Source: Natrinema sp. SYSU A 869
GTDB taxonomy: Archaea; Halobacteriota; Halobacteria; Halobacteriales; Natrialbaceae
Assembly: GCF_019879105.1 (NCBI RefSeq)
Contig: NZ_CP082249.1
Span: 2,232,001 to 2,296,000, forward strand
Reading direction: 5' to 3'
Length of the DNA stretch: 64,000 nucleotides
How positions within the stretch are numbered: position 1 is the stretch's first letter; every line of letters starts with the position of its first letter. This document shows, in pieces, positions 1-8,116 of this stretch. A program made the position numbers and the translations under genes. The notes under the pieces are model-generated. The model was not told where the DNA came from and made no database searches. It was given only the letters and a program-made list of their open reading frames with translations.

Positions 1-244
1 CCACCGCGAGGTCATCGCCCGCGACGAACTCTCGAGTGTCACTGTCGACTCACCGACCGCCGTCATCCGCGTGACCGGCGGCGAACTCCCCAACCAGCCG
101 GGGATTATCAGCGAAATCGTCAACCCACTCGCCGAGTCCCGGATTCACCTCCAAGACATCATCACCAGCGCGACCAGCGTCGCCCTCTTCGTCAACTGGG
201 ACGACCGCGAGGAGACCCTCGAGTTGACCCAGGACCTGTTCTAG
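1..244 (+). CDS. C-terminal end of an ACT-domain protein, probably aspartate kinase (partial)
   Basis: The window opens inside this gene; 80 residues are visible in the frame starting at base 2, ending at TAG 242-244. The residues form an ACT domain: a beta strand (TAVIRVTGG), a PGIISEIVNPLAE helix, then IHLQDIITSATSVALFVNWDD. The QDIITSATSVA stretch resembles the effector-binding ACT repeats at the end of aspartate kinases, which phosphorylate aspartate as the first step towards lysine, threonine and methionine and are inhibited by those amino acids through this domain. The catalytic kinase domain lies outside the window, so the assignment rests on the tail alone; another ACT-domain amino-acid enzyme or regulator is possible. 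Confidence 0.6.
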   Translation, partial: HREVIARDELSSVTVDSPTAVIRVTGGELPNQPGIISEIVNPLAESRIHLQDIITSATSVALFVNWDDREETLELTQDLF

Positions 245-401
245 CTCGAGCGCCCCGTTCGATTCGTTTCGAGGATGCGCGGTAATCGATCCGTTTCGAT
301 CCGCCGAACTCGAACCGATCCCGATGGTAAGAGGCTGCTATTTCATAGTCACCGAAGTATTGAGTGGGTAATACAGCGGTAATGACATCGTAACGAAGGG
401 G

Positions 402-1028
402 ATGACCGGTGCAGACGGGAGTATGAGCACCGATCCGACAGCGACGGAGGTCTTCGAGGAGGTCGAGGCCGATCCGGACGCGATCCTCGCGGCGTTCGGC
501 GTGGACTCCCCCGCCGACCTCGTCGACGCCGGTGGCGACCACGATCCGATGCCGGACGACGACACCGTTGACACGACGGCGACCGAACTGTTCGCCGACC
601 TTGCGGACGTCGAGACGGCGGACGCGACCTCCATGGGCGCCGATTCCGACGAGACGTGCCAACCCGACGAGGCCGATGGCAGCGCCGCGACGCACGCGGA
701 CCTCGAGTTCGAATTTATCGGTGATTCGGACGTGATTGTCCGGGACGACGGCGACGTGATCGACGCCACGGCGGCGGAACTCGGTGCACTCACCGCGACC
801 GACCCGACCGATCCCGTCTCCACTGAGTCGACTAACCCCGGCGACCCCGATGGCGACGTCGAACCCGCTGCGTCTCCCGATACCAGCTCGACCAATGGTG
901 CCGCCTCGTCCGGTACGCTCACCATTCGCGAGAGCAACACCGACGATCTGGAACTCGTCGGTCCCGAGCCGACGCCGACGCGGATTACCGACGATACCTT
1001 CGGCAGTGACGGAATCGACGCTCACTGA
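402..1028 (+). CDS. Acidic low-complexity hypothetical protein
   Basis: A 208-residue protein very rich in Asp, Glu, Thr, Ala and Ser, with no membrane segment and no cysteine cluster. Two short ordered-looking pieces repeat: ATEVFEEV (about residue 14) and ATELFADL (about residue 60), each followed by acidic linker. The C-terminal third is almost entirely disordered (Asp/Pro/Thr/Ser). An in-frame ATG at 423 (MSTDPT) is an equally good start. I do not recognise a function; coding is supported by the acidic composition and third-position GC bias typical of haloarchaeal proteins, both absent from the opposite-strand frame. Confidence 0.7.
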   Translation: MTGADGSMSTDPTATEVFEEVEADPDAILAAFGVDSPADLVDAGGDHDPMPDDDTVDTTATELFADLADVETADATSMGADSDETCQPDEADGSAATHADLEFEFIGDSDVIVRDDGDVIDATAAELGALTATDPTDPVSTESTNPGDPDGDVEPAASPDTSSTNGAASSGTLTIRESNTDDLELVGPEPTPTRITDDTFGSDGIDAH

Positions 1029-1200
1029 GTCAGTGGACGCGATCGGATCCGACTGTACTGCTGCACCGTCGATCACGTCCGCGACGAGCCCGCCGATTCC
1101 GTCCATCGATGCGCCGATCCGTCCGGAGAGGGGCGTCTCGAGCCATCGACGGTCAGAAGCCGTCAACTAGACTGAACACGCGGCGCGGCGTCGAGCCAGT

Positions 1201-2580
1201 ATGGTCGCCTACAAATCGAAAGTAGTCGAGCGAATTCGCCTCCCCTCGAGAGAGCAGCGAGCACAAGCACTGGAAGAGGCCGGGTACAACGTGTTTAATC
1301 TCGATGCAGACGATGTCTTCATCGACCTCTTGACGGACAGCGGGACGGGCGCGATGAGCGACGACCAGTGGGCCGCGCTGCTTCAGGGGGATGAGGCGTA
1401 CGCCGGCTCGTCGAGCTTCGACCGCCTCGAGTCCGCGGTCGCGGACGTGATGGGGTTCGAACACGTGGTGCCGGCCCATCAGGGCCGCGGCGCTGAGAAC
1501 GTTCTCTACGGCACCTTGCTCTCCGAGGGCGATGTCGCGCTCAACAACACCCATTTCGATACGACGCGAGCGCACGTCTCGAATCAGGGTGCCGATCCGG
1601 TCGACTGTCCCGTGTCGGGCGCTCACGACCCAGAGACGACCGAGCCATTCAAGGGCGATTTTTCGCTCGAGCAGGCCCGTGCGGTCGTCGACGAAGTTGG
1701 GGCGGAGCGCGTCCCGCTGGTGATCCTGACGATCACGAACAACTCGACGGCGGGCCAGCCGGTCAGCGTCGAGAACACCCGTCGCGTTCGGGCGTTCGCC
1801 GACGAGATCGACGCCACGTTCGTGATCGATGCCTGTCGGTTCGCGGAGAACGCCTCCTTCGTGACCCGGCGCGAAGACGAGTTCGCGGACGCGACGGTCG
1901 CCGAGGTGGCACGCGAGCAGCTCGGCTACGCCGACGCGCTCGTCATGAGCGGCAAGAAAGACGGGTTAGCGAACGTCGGCGGCTTCGTCGCGACCGACGA
2001 CGAGGCCCTCTTCGAGCGGTGTAAACAGCGCGCGATCCTCTACGAGGGGTTTCCCACGTACGGCGGTATGGCCGGTCGAGACGTCGCCGCGATGGCGGTC
2101 GGCCTGCGAGAGGCCGTCGAGGAGTCGTACATCGAGGATCGGATCGAACAGGTCCGTGAGTTCGGCGCGATGCTCGAGGAGGCCGGTATCCCGGTATACA
2201 CGCCGATCGGCGGACACGCGGTCTACCTCGACGCGGGGGCGATGTTTCCGGAGATTCCGGCCGACGAATTTCCGGGACAGGTGCTGGTCTGCGAACTGTA
2301 TCGAGAAGGCGGCGTCAGAGGCGTCGAACTCGGGAGCTTCGCGTTCCCCGAGTCCGACCGGCCGGAACTGGTTCGACTCGCGGTCCCGCGCCGGACCTAC
2401 CACCGGGAGCACTTCGAGCACGTCGTCGAGACGGCCGAAGCCGTCCTCGAGAAGCGCCACGAGGTGTCCGGCCTCGAGATCGTTTCCGAGCCCGCGGTCC
2501 CGGAGCTGCGTCACTTTTCGGCGACGCTCGAGCCGCTTTCGACCGAGGTTGCGACCGCTGCTGACGGAGGATCCGAGTGA
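1201..2580 (+). CDS. tnaA: Tryptophanase / tyrosine phenol-lyase family (PLP beta-eliminating lyase)
   Basis: 459 residues, the normal length for tryptophanase. These fold-type I PLP enzymes split L-tryptophan to indole, pyruvate and ammonia, or tyrosine to phenol, pyruvate and ammonia. Visible features: the N-terminal substrate-domain stretch YNVFNLDADDVFIDLLTDSG, the PAHQGRGAEN cofactor loop near residue 92, IDACRFAEN with the PLP-ring aspartate D210 and R213, and the VMSGKKDGLANVGG motif carrying the Schiff-base lysine (K252/K253). The gene stands alone between a hypothetical gene and an oppositely oriented membrane protein gene. Tryptophan versus tyrosine specificity cannot be read with certainty; tryptophanase is the usual haloarchaeal annotation. 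Confidence 0.9.
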   Translation: MVAYKSKVVERIRLPSREQRAQALEEAGYNVFNLDADDVFIDLLTDSGTGAMSDDQWAALLQGDEAYAGSSSFDRLESAVADVMGFEHVVPAHQGRGAENVLYGTLLSEGDVALNNTHFDTTRAHVSNQGADPVDCPVSGAHDPETTEPFKGDFSLEQARAVVDEVGAERVPLVILTITNNSTAGQPVSVENTRRVRAFADEIDATFVIDACRFAENASFVTRREDEFADATVAEVAREQLGYADALVMSGKKDGLANVGGFVATDDEALFERCKQRAILYEGFPTYGGMAGRDVAAMAVGLREAVEESYIEDRIEQVREFGAMLEEAGIPVYTPIGGHAVYLDAGAMFPEIPADEFPGQVLVCELYREGGVRGVELGSFAFPESDRPELVRLAVPRRTYHREHFEHVVETAEAVLEKRHEVSGLEIVSEPAVPELRHFSATLEPLSTEVATAADGGSE

Positions 2581-2610
2581 GAGAAGGGCGCGACCGACGG
2601 CCGGTGAGGG

Positions 2611-2976
2611 TTACCGGTTCGAGAAGACACTGCGAGCCCGGTCTCGAACCGTTTCCGGTTCGGGTTCGGACTGACTCCCGAGCCGCCGCTTCGCGAGCGC
2701 TTCCAGCCCTCGAGAGGCGGATTCGGAGGTTATCATGTCGGCCGCCCAGTCGGGAACCTGAGACTCGAGTTCCTGTCGTTTCTGTGCCTTCATCTTGCTG
2801 AACCGGTGGAGTGCGAATCCGACGCCGAGGAACAGCCCGGCGTCGACTAACTCGTGTCGGAACCGGTCCCGGTCGTTGCGGACCGCGATCGCTTTCACCA
2901 GCGAAAGAAGTCCGATCGCCAGATAGACCTTCGAACTCTTCGACGGATCGCCGCTGAGCATCCGTTGGAGCGCCAT
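2611..2976 (-). CDS. Hypothetical protein with one hydrophobic segment
   Basis: 121 residues. A moderately hydrophobic stretch near residues 17-28 (VYLAIGLLSLVKAIAV) and another near 45-57 (DAGLFLGVGFALHRF) may sit in or on the membrane; the rest is charged, with a basic and Glu-rich C-terminus (RRLGSQSEPEPETVRDRARS). It is convergent with the tryptophanase gene (30 bases apart). No known domain is recognised. The reading frame shows normal haloarchaeal composition, unlike the competing arginine-rich frames of the same region. Confidence 0.65.
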   Translation of the reverse strand: MALQRMLSGDPSKSSKVYLAIGLLSLVKAIAVRNDRDRFRHELVDAGLFLGVGFALHRFSKMKAQKRQELESQVPDWAADMITSESASRGLEALAKRRLGSQSEPEPETVRDRARSVFSNR

Positions 2977-3070
2977 GCGACGACACGTACCACGTTCACG
3001 TCGGATAAAACTACGCTGGCAGGCGACGGGTCCCCATGAGTGGGGCCCGTCAGTTCCCTGAGTGTGGCGG

Positions 3071-3499
3071 TTAGCGCCGTCCGACCGTCACCGCCACGCC
3101 GCGGTGGCGCTGGTCATCGATCGGCTCGATCGAAAACCCCAGCCGTTCATAGAACGGCCTGACGCCGTCATCGAACCGGACCGTGAGCCGCCCCTCTCGC
3201 TCGAGCGCGCGGTCGATCAGTGCCGAGCCGATCCCCTGACCCCGGTGGCGACGGCGGACGCCGATCGCCCCGACGTGGGCCCCCGGCTCGCTCTCGAGGG
3301 GCTCGAGGACGGCCGTGCCGAGGATCCGTTCGCTCCCGCCGGCGTCGCCAGTCGGCTCCGAGCCGCCCCGTCGATCACCCGCAACGAAGACGTCGCTGTC
3401 ACCGATTCGGCGCTCGACGTCGCCCGGCTCGAGCAACGCGGCGTCGAGGATCCGCCGGACCTCGAGGGTGTCGTCGGCGGTGGCGGTGCGGACGAACAT
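3071..3499 (-). CDS. GNAT-family N-acetyltransferase
   Basis: 142 residues. The N-terminal MFVRTATADDTLEVRRILDAALL is the first strand and helix of the GNAT fold. The acetyl-CoA-binding motif A is clear: GAIGVRRRHRGQGIGSALIDRAL (about residues 77-99), with the R-x-x-G-Q-G-I-G pyrophosphate loop. It is followed by FYERLGF, the usual motif B ending. GNAT enzymes transfer acetyl from acetyl-CoA to an amine; the substrate here is unknown. The gene starts 3 bases after the end of the upstream redoxin-like gene on the same strand, so the two are probably co-transcribed. Confidence 0.85.
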   Translation of the reverse strand: MFVRTATADDTLEVRRILDAALLEPGDVERRIGDSDVFVAGDRRGGSEPTGDAGGSERILGTAVLEPLESEPGAHVGAIGVRRRHRGQGIGSALIDRALEREGRLTVRFDDGVRPFYERLGFSIEPIDDQRHRGVAVTVGRR

Positions 3500-3502
3500 T
3501 CG

Positions 3503-4045
3503 TCAGGACTGTCGGCCGGCGTGGGCCAACAACGCGTCGATTTCGGGTCGGTCGAAGATCGTCCGGCCGCGGTCGGCCGCGGCGACCGCCAGCTCGTCGG
3601 CATCGGCGTCTCGTACGTCGAGGACGATCGCAGCGGGCATGCGGCCGACGAGGTCGAAGTGGCGGCCGAGTGCTCCGAGGCGAACGGGCTGATCGAATGC
3701 GTCCCCGAGGATCGCGTTCGGGTCCGCACAGATGGGATAGGGAAGGTCGTACCGCTCTTGCCACTCTCGGACGCGCTCGCGTGGCTCCGGGACGACCGAG
3801 ACGACTGCACAGCCCCGATCACGGAACTCGTCGTAGCGGTCGGCGACGGCCCGGACCTGTCGGCGACACTGCCCGGCGTGGTGATCCCGGTGGAGCAACA
3901 GGACGATGGCCTCGTAGGCGGGAGCCGCCGCCTCGGCGGTCGTCGGATCCGCCGGTGCAATCGGGTCTGTCAGATCCGCGAGTGCGAGCGAATCCGGCCC
4001 CGGACCGACGTTCGGCAGGGTCACCTCGAGCGCAGTTTCGGTCAT
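3503..4045 (-). CDS. Redoxin (AhpC/TSA-like) domain protein
   Basis: 180 residues with a thioredoxin-fold peroxiredoxin layout: AIVLLLHRDHHAGQCRRQVRAVADRYDEF contains a Cys at the start of the first helix, where the peroxidatic cysteine sits, followed by GCAVVSVVPE and YPICADPNAILGDAF. Three cysteines occur in total. It resembles the AhpC/TSA-like proteins that haloarchaea carry in several copies, which would reduce peroxides or act as thiol oxidoreductases in the cytoplasm. The canonical TxxC context is altered (AGQC), so peroxidase activity is not assured. First gene of a two-gene unit with the acetyltransferase. Confidence 0.7.
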   Translation of the reverse strand: MTETALEVTLPNVGPGPDSLALADLTDPIAPADPTTAEAAAPAYEAIVLLLHRDHHAGQCRRQVRAVADRYDEFRDRGCAVVSVVPEPRERVREWQERYDLPYPICADPNAILGDAFDQPVRLGALGRHFDLVGRMPAAIVLDVRDADADELAVAAADRGRTIFDRPEIDALLAHAGRQS

Positions 4046-4359
4046 ACGCGGCGTACCACGTCAGCCGGGAAAGCGGCTAGGCTTTCATTGACCGAGTGGC
4101 TGCCATCGAATGCATCGTCTTACCGGTCGATGCGTTCTCGCGAGACGCGGTTCGCGTACTCTGAGGATCCACAATCAACTGTTACCGATTACAATTCTCG
4201 TTCCGTGTGTGAGGGAACGATTAAGTGATGGTGTGTGGTAACTACTATCAAGATGGGGTACGAATACGGCATTCCCGTTGACAGACGGTCGAAAAATACC
4301 CGATCGGGAGACGATTCCCGAACTGAACAGCGAGACGACAGCCGTCGATGTGAACAGCC

Positions 4360-5004
4360 GTGAGCCTGATTGCAATTCTCGATATTTCGCACCCGGATCT
4401 CGCGCTGACGCCGACGATCCGTGATTGCCCGGCCGCATCCATCGAGGTTGTCCCTCACTCCACGACGGATCCGGAGACCGGCCTGTTCTTCTACCTCGTC
4501 GAGGGCGCGGACGACACGTTCGAGGACGTACTCGAGCGCGATCACACGGTCGCAGACTGGATGCTCATCGACGATCACGGCTCGACGCGCGTCTATCGGC
4601 TCCAGCACACCGAGGACGCCGTGCTTATCTCACCGATGGCGACCGAACTCGGCGGGCTGCTGTTGAAGGCAGAGACCAACGATCGGGGTTGGACCAATCG
4701 CCTTCACCTTCCCGATCGGGAAGCGCTCGCCGCACTCTGGGAACGCTGTGAGGAGACGGACATCTCGTTCGAACTACACCGGATGTTTCGGCAGGACGAG
4801 TGGACCAGCGAGACGGTTCCGGAGTTGACCGACGAACAGCGCGTCGCGCTGGTACGCGCCCACGAGGAAGGCTACTTCGAGGAGCCCCGCGAAACCTCGC
4901 TCGAGGAACTCGCCGAACGCCTCGATATCTCTCCGACGGCCGTCGGCGGACGCATTCGTCGCGGGACCGGGCAACTCGTCGAGACGACGCTCCTCGAGGA
5001 GTGA
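4360..5004 (+). CDS. Bat-type helix-turn-helix transcriptional regulator
   Basis: 214 residues, start GTG. The N-terminal about 155 residues form the mixed alpha/beta sensor region found in haloarchaeal bacterioopsin-activator-like proteins. The C-terminus is the HTH_10 domain: LTDEQRVALVRAHEEGYFEEPRETSLEELAERLDISPTAVGGRIRRG (about 155-202), in which the helix pair ELAERLDIS-PTAVGGRIRRG contacts DNA. Such proteins regulate one or a few genes in response to unknown signals. It is convergent with the small CxxC gene of the Rieske unit, so local regulation of the Rieske gene is possible but unproven. Confidence 0.85.
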   Translation: MSLIAILDISHPDLALTPTIRDCPAASIEVVPHSTTDPETGLFFYLVEGADDTFEDVLERDHTVADWMLIDDHGSTRVYRLQHTEDAVLISPMATELGGLLLKAETNDRGWTNRLHLPDREALAALWERCEETDISFELHRMFRQDEWTSETVPELTDEQRVALVRAHEEGYFEEPRETSLEELAERLDISPTAVGGRIRRGTGQLVETTLLEE

Positions 5005-5051
5005 CTCGCGAGGTCAGGGCAAAACCGGGTGAGCCGGACGGTGCGGTCGTC

Positions 5052-5408
5052 TCAGAACGCGGCGAGGTGATCGTCGCGGGGTTCGTAGAGCGCGCCGGTC
5101 ATTCGCACCTCGTAGATCTCGTCGAGCGTTTCACCGACGGAGAACCCCCGCTCGCTCATCGTCGCGGCGACGATGCCGATCGGGACGCCGTTCTCGTAGC
5201 GGTTCTCGAGGTCGGCGATGACTGTCACGAGGTCGTCGGCAGTTGGGGGCTCGAACTCGAGGTCGGCACGCGTGAGAACCACGTCGTGGCCCGTCTGACG
5301 ACGGTGTCGGCGGTAGAAGTCGACGACCTCGTTCGCCGAGTCGGGTTCCATGTCGACGCTGCACTCCTGACACGCGACCGTAAACGCGGACTGTTGGTGG
5401 TGAGTCAT
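5052..5408 (-). CDS. Small CxxC protein with a winged-helix-like C-terminus
   Basis: 118 residues. A CQEC pair lies near residues 13-16, followed by DSANEVVDFYRRHRRQTGHDVVLTRADLEFEP. The second half (TADDLVTVIADLENRYENGVPIGIVAATMSERGFSVGETLDEIYEVRMTGALYEPRDDHL) has the helix pattern of a winged helix and ends in the GALYEPR type of wing also seen at the end of MCM and replication-type winged helices. It begins 27 bases downstream of the Rieske oxygenase stop codon on the same strand, so it is likely co-transcribed with it. Function unknown; a DNA-binding or adaptor role is inference. Confidence 0.7.
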   Translation of the reverse strand: MTHHQQSAFTVACQECSVDMEPDSANEVVDFYRRHRRQTGHDVVLTRADLEFEPPTADDLVTVIADLENRYENGVPIGIVAATMSERGFSVGETLDEIYEVRMTGALYEPRDDHLAAF

Positions 5409-5435
5409 GAGCGGGAAGGCATTTGAGCGGGGCGA

Positions 5436-6599
5436 TCAGGCCTCGTAGGCCTCCTGTGCGAGCCGGTGGAGCCTGTGGACGGTGTGTTCGTTCGGACCGA
5501 GCCGAGCCTGTGCGATCGCGCCCGAATTGAGGCCGCGTTGCTGGCGCTCGACGAGTTCGATGTCCTCCTCCTGGAGCTGCCTGCTCGTTCGGATGAACGT
5601 CTCCTCCTCTTCAGTCAGGTCAGGATCCCTGAAGTAGTAGTCCGCGACGAGCTGGAAGCGCCCCTCGTCGATGGGGTCGATGATGTAGGTCCCGTAGCCG
5701 TCGGCGGTCCCGTACATGTTGACCGTGAAGTTCGGCCAGAAGTAGTAGAACTTCGCCTCGTGTTCGTCGTGGATGCGCATCTCATCCTCGACGTCCTCCC
5801 TGTGTTTGTAGTGGAGGATCCAGTGGTAGTCGTTGACCTCGAGTTCGGAGTCGAGGAGTTCGAGGTCTTTGACCCAGTCCTGATGGTTGGTCTGGCAGTG
5901 GTCGCACTCGGAGTAGTTGCCAGCGAAGACCTTCCAGTTACACGCCACCTCCGAGACGATGCGCCGGGAGAGGTGGTACTCCTCGAGCGGGAGCGACTCG
6001 AGTTCGGTCTTCATGGTCCCGGCCTGCTCCGCGAGGCTCATCGGCTCCTCGTCGAAGTTGACGAAGACGAACGGGCCGATACGATCGGTGTGGACCGACA
6101 TGAGGCTGTTCTCCTCGGGGTCGACCGGGGAGACGTCCTCGTCCTCGAGGTCGGGGTTCAGTCGCGCGTCCTCGAAACTCTTCGGCGTGCTCGCGAGTTC
6201 CCCCTCGAGATCGTACGTCCAGAGGTGGTACGGACACTGGATTCGGCTCGCGTTGCCCGGGTCGGTCATCGGCGTCTCCTCGACCATCGCCGACCCGCGA
6301 TGCGCGCAGACGTTGTAGAACGCCTCGATATCGCCATCCTGGGTCCGAACGATGATGATCTCCCGATCGCCGATGGATCGGGTGAAGTGATCCCCTGGCT
6401 CCGGAATGCAGTTCGCGTGTCCCGCGTACACCCAGTATCGACCGAACACGTTCTCTTTCTCCATCTCGTGGACGTCCGGATCGGTGAAGTACCGCGCCGG
6501 CAAGGCGTTCGTCTCGTCGGTGATATCGGGGCTGACCGGTTCGACCTCGTCGCGTCCGTTGTTCCACCGGGTCATGCTGTGTGCTATCCCATGTCTCAT
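5436..6599 (-). CDS. Rieske non-haem iron oxygenase, alpha subunit (candidate betaine-type demethylase)
   Basis: 387 residues. The Rieske [2Fe-2S] ligands are C98-x-H100 (NVCAHRG) and C122-x2-H125 (QCPYHLWTYD). The mononuclear iron region has N-Y-S-E-C-D-H-C with H234 and H239 as the facial-triad histidines. This architecture matches the oxygenases that demethylate quaternary amines (GbcA glycine betaine monooxygenase, CntA carnitine oxygenase, stachydrine demethylase). It is divergent from a sarcosine-oxidase-like gene and lies in a cluster with dimethylglycine dehydrogenase and a BCCT transporter, which favours glycine betaine to dimethylglycine plus formaldehyde. No cognate reductase (GbcB-like) is adjacent; electrons may come from a ferredoxin. 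The substrate is inferred from context only. Confidence 0.88.
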   Translation of the reverse strand: MRHGIAHSMTRWNNGRDEVEPVSPDITDETNALPARYFTDPDVHEMEKENVFGRYWVYAGHANCIPEPGDHFTRSIGDREIIIVRTQDGDIEAFYNVCAHRGSAMVEETPMTDPGNASRIQCPYHLWTYDLEGELASTPKSFEDARLNPDLEDEDVSPVDPEENSLMSVHTDRIGPFVFVNFDEEPMSLAEQAGTMKTELESLPLEEYHLSRRIVSEVACNWKVFAGNYSECDHCQTNHQDWVKDLELLDSELEVNDYHWILHYKHREDVEDEMRIHDEHEAKFYYFWPNFTVNMYGTADGYGTYIIDPIDEGRFQLVADYYFRDPDLTEEEETFIRTSRQLQEEDIELVERQQRGLNSGAIAQARLGPNEHTVHRLHRLAQEAYEA

Positions 6600-6611
6600 C
6601 GTTCAATAAGA

Positions 6612-6624
6612 CTTGATCGCAGGT
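6612..6624 (-). promoter_or_regulatory. 13-bp motif shared with the glyA upstream region (candidate operator)
   Basis: CTTGATCGCAGGT on the + strand (ACCTGCGATCAAG towards the gene), 13-25 bases before the Rieske start codon. An identical 13-mer lies 32-44 bases before glyA at 17136-17148 in the same orientation. A TATA-like CTTATACG lies just upstream (about 6633-6640), so the motif would sit between the TATA box and the transcription start, where a repressor could act. Confidence 0.45.
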
Positions 6625-6835
6625 AGTTCGTACGTATAAGTGATGACGGCCGCAGAGCCCGTCGCCGAGGGCCTCGAGCGGCGGCCGACCGAATAGACGG
6701 GACTGAACAGTCGGGACTTAATCACGATGCCGGTCGGCCGGCGGTCCCGACGCCGATCGCTCACCGACGCTTCAAAAAGGGATGATGTGAGACGGACTAA
6801 CAATCAAGGGGCGCGTCGTCGAATCGGTCGGCAGT

Positions 6836-7981
6836 ATGCCTCCGGCAGGAGACCGATACGACGTCGTCGTGATCGGTGTCGGTGGGATGGGCAGTGCGAC
6901 GGCCTTCCACCTCGCTGACCGCGGTCTCGACGTGCTAGGACTCGAGCGCTACGACGTGCCCCATACGAGGGGGTCGTCACACGGTATCACGCGGATCATT
7001 CGTCGCGCGTACTACGAGCACCCCTCCTATATCCCACTCATCGAACGGGCCTACGACCTCTGGGACGACCTCGCGGACGAAACCAGTCGCGAGGTGATTC
7101 ACCGGACGGGGTCGATCGACGCCAGCCCGGAGGACAACATCGTCTTCGAGGGATCGCTGCGTTCCTGCGAGGAACACGACATTCCCCACGAGGTGCTCAC
7201 GAGCGAGGAGGTCACCGAACGGTTCCCCGGCTACGATCTTCCGGCGGGGTACAAAGCCCTCTACCAGCCCGACGGGGGGTTCGTCGTCCCCGAACAGGCG
7301 ATCGTCGGCCACGTCGAGGCGGCACAGGCGGCGGGTGCCGAGGTGCGCGCCCGTGAACAGGTCCTCGAGTGGGAGCCGACGCCCGACGGCGGCGTCCGCG
7401 TCGAGACCGACCGAGGAACGTACGACGCCGAGAACATGGTGCTCGCCGCCGGTGCCTGGAACCGCAAGTTCGCAGACGCACTCGAGGGGCTCGCGGTCCC
7501 CGAACGGCAGGTGCTCGGCTGGTTCCAGCCCGAGCAACCGTCGACGTTCGAACCCGACAACTTCCCCGTCTGGAACCTCAAAGTTCCCGAGGGCCGTTTC
7601 TACGGGCTGCCGATCTACGACGTGCCGGGATTCAAGGTCGGCAAGTACCACCACCGCGACGAGCAGGTCGATCCGGACGACTACGACACCGAACCCGGAC
7701 TCGAGGACGAGCGCTTGCTCCGGGAGGTCACGGCGAACTACTTCCCTGAAGCGGCCGGCCCGACGATGCGGCTCGCGACCTGCATGTTCACGAACTCCCC
7801 CGACGAGCACTTCATCCTCGACACCCTCCCCGACCACCCGCAGGTGGCCGTCGGCGCGGGTTTTTCGGGCCACGGCTTCAAGTTCGCCAGCGTCATCGGC
7901 GAGATTCTCGCCGACCTCGCGGTCGACGGCGACACCGATCGCCAGACCGACATGTTTCGATTGGGTCGATTTGACGACTAG
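6836..7981 (+). CDS. FAD-dependent amine oxidase, monomeric sarcosine oxidase / N-methyltryptophan oxidase family
   Basis: 381 residues, as in monomeric sarcosine oxidase. The N-terminus has the dinucleotide fold GVGGMGSATAFHLADRG, followed by the family hallmark HTRGSSHGITRIIRRAYYEH. The covalent-flavin cysteine is conserved: C316 in TCMFTNSPDEHFI, matching C315 of the bacterial enzyme, followed by GAGFSGHGFKF. These enzymes oxidise sarcosine or other N-methyl amino acids, giving glycine, formaldehyde and hydrogen peroxide. Divergent from the Rieske gene and in one direction with the dimethylglycine dehydrogenase gene. In the proposed pathway it performs sarcosine to glycine; exact substrate unproven. 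Confidence 0.88.
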   Translation: MPPAGDRYDVVVIGVGGMGSATAFHLADRGLDVLGLERYDVPHTRGSSHGITRIIRRAYYEHPSYIPLIERAYDLWDDLADETSREVIHRTGSIDASPEDNIVFEGSLRSCEEHDIPHEVLTSEEVTERFPGYDLPAGYKALYQPDGGFVVPEQAIVGHVEAAQAAGAEVRAREQVLEWEPTPDGGVRVETDRGTYDAENMVLAAGAWNRKFADALEGLAVPERQVLGWFQPEQPSTFEPDNFPVWNLKVPEGRFYGLPIYDVPGFKVGKYHHRDEQVDPDDYDTEPGLEDERLLREVTANYFPEAAGPTMRLATCMFTNSPDEHFILDTLPDHPQVAVGAGFSGHGFKFASVIGEILADLAVDGDTDRQTDMFRLGRFDD

Positions 7982-8116
7982 TTCTCTTGCCGCCCGTTCT
8001 CCGATTGGATGGTGAGGGATTCGGCCCGCTCGAGACCATAGCTACCGCCAATGGGTTCGGACTGCTGTCGGCCGGTCTATCCCGCCGACTGAAACGAATC
8101 GATCGGTGTGATGACG

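Noticed and set aside
3062-4228. A 388-codon + strand frame covering the acetyltransferase and redoxin genes
   Set aside because: Overlaps two genes with clear folds on the other strand and carries no domain of its own.
5466-6626. A 386-codon open frame on the + strand opposite the Rieske gene
   Set aside because: A GC-driven antisense shadow; its peptide is rich in Val/Leu/Arg/Asp without any motif, while the minus frame has all Rieske and iron ligands.
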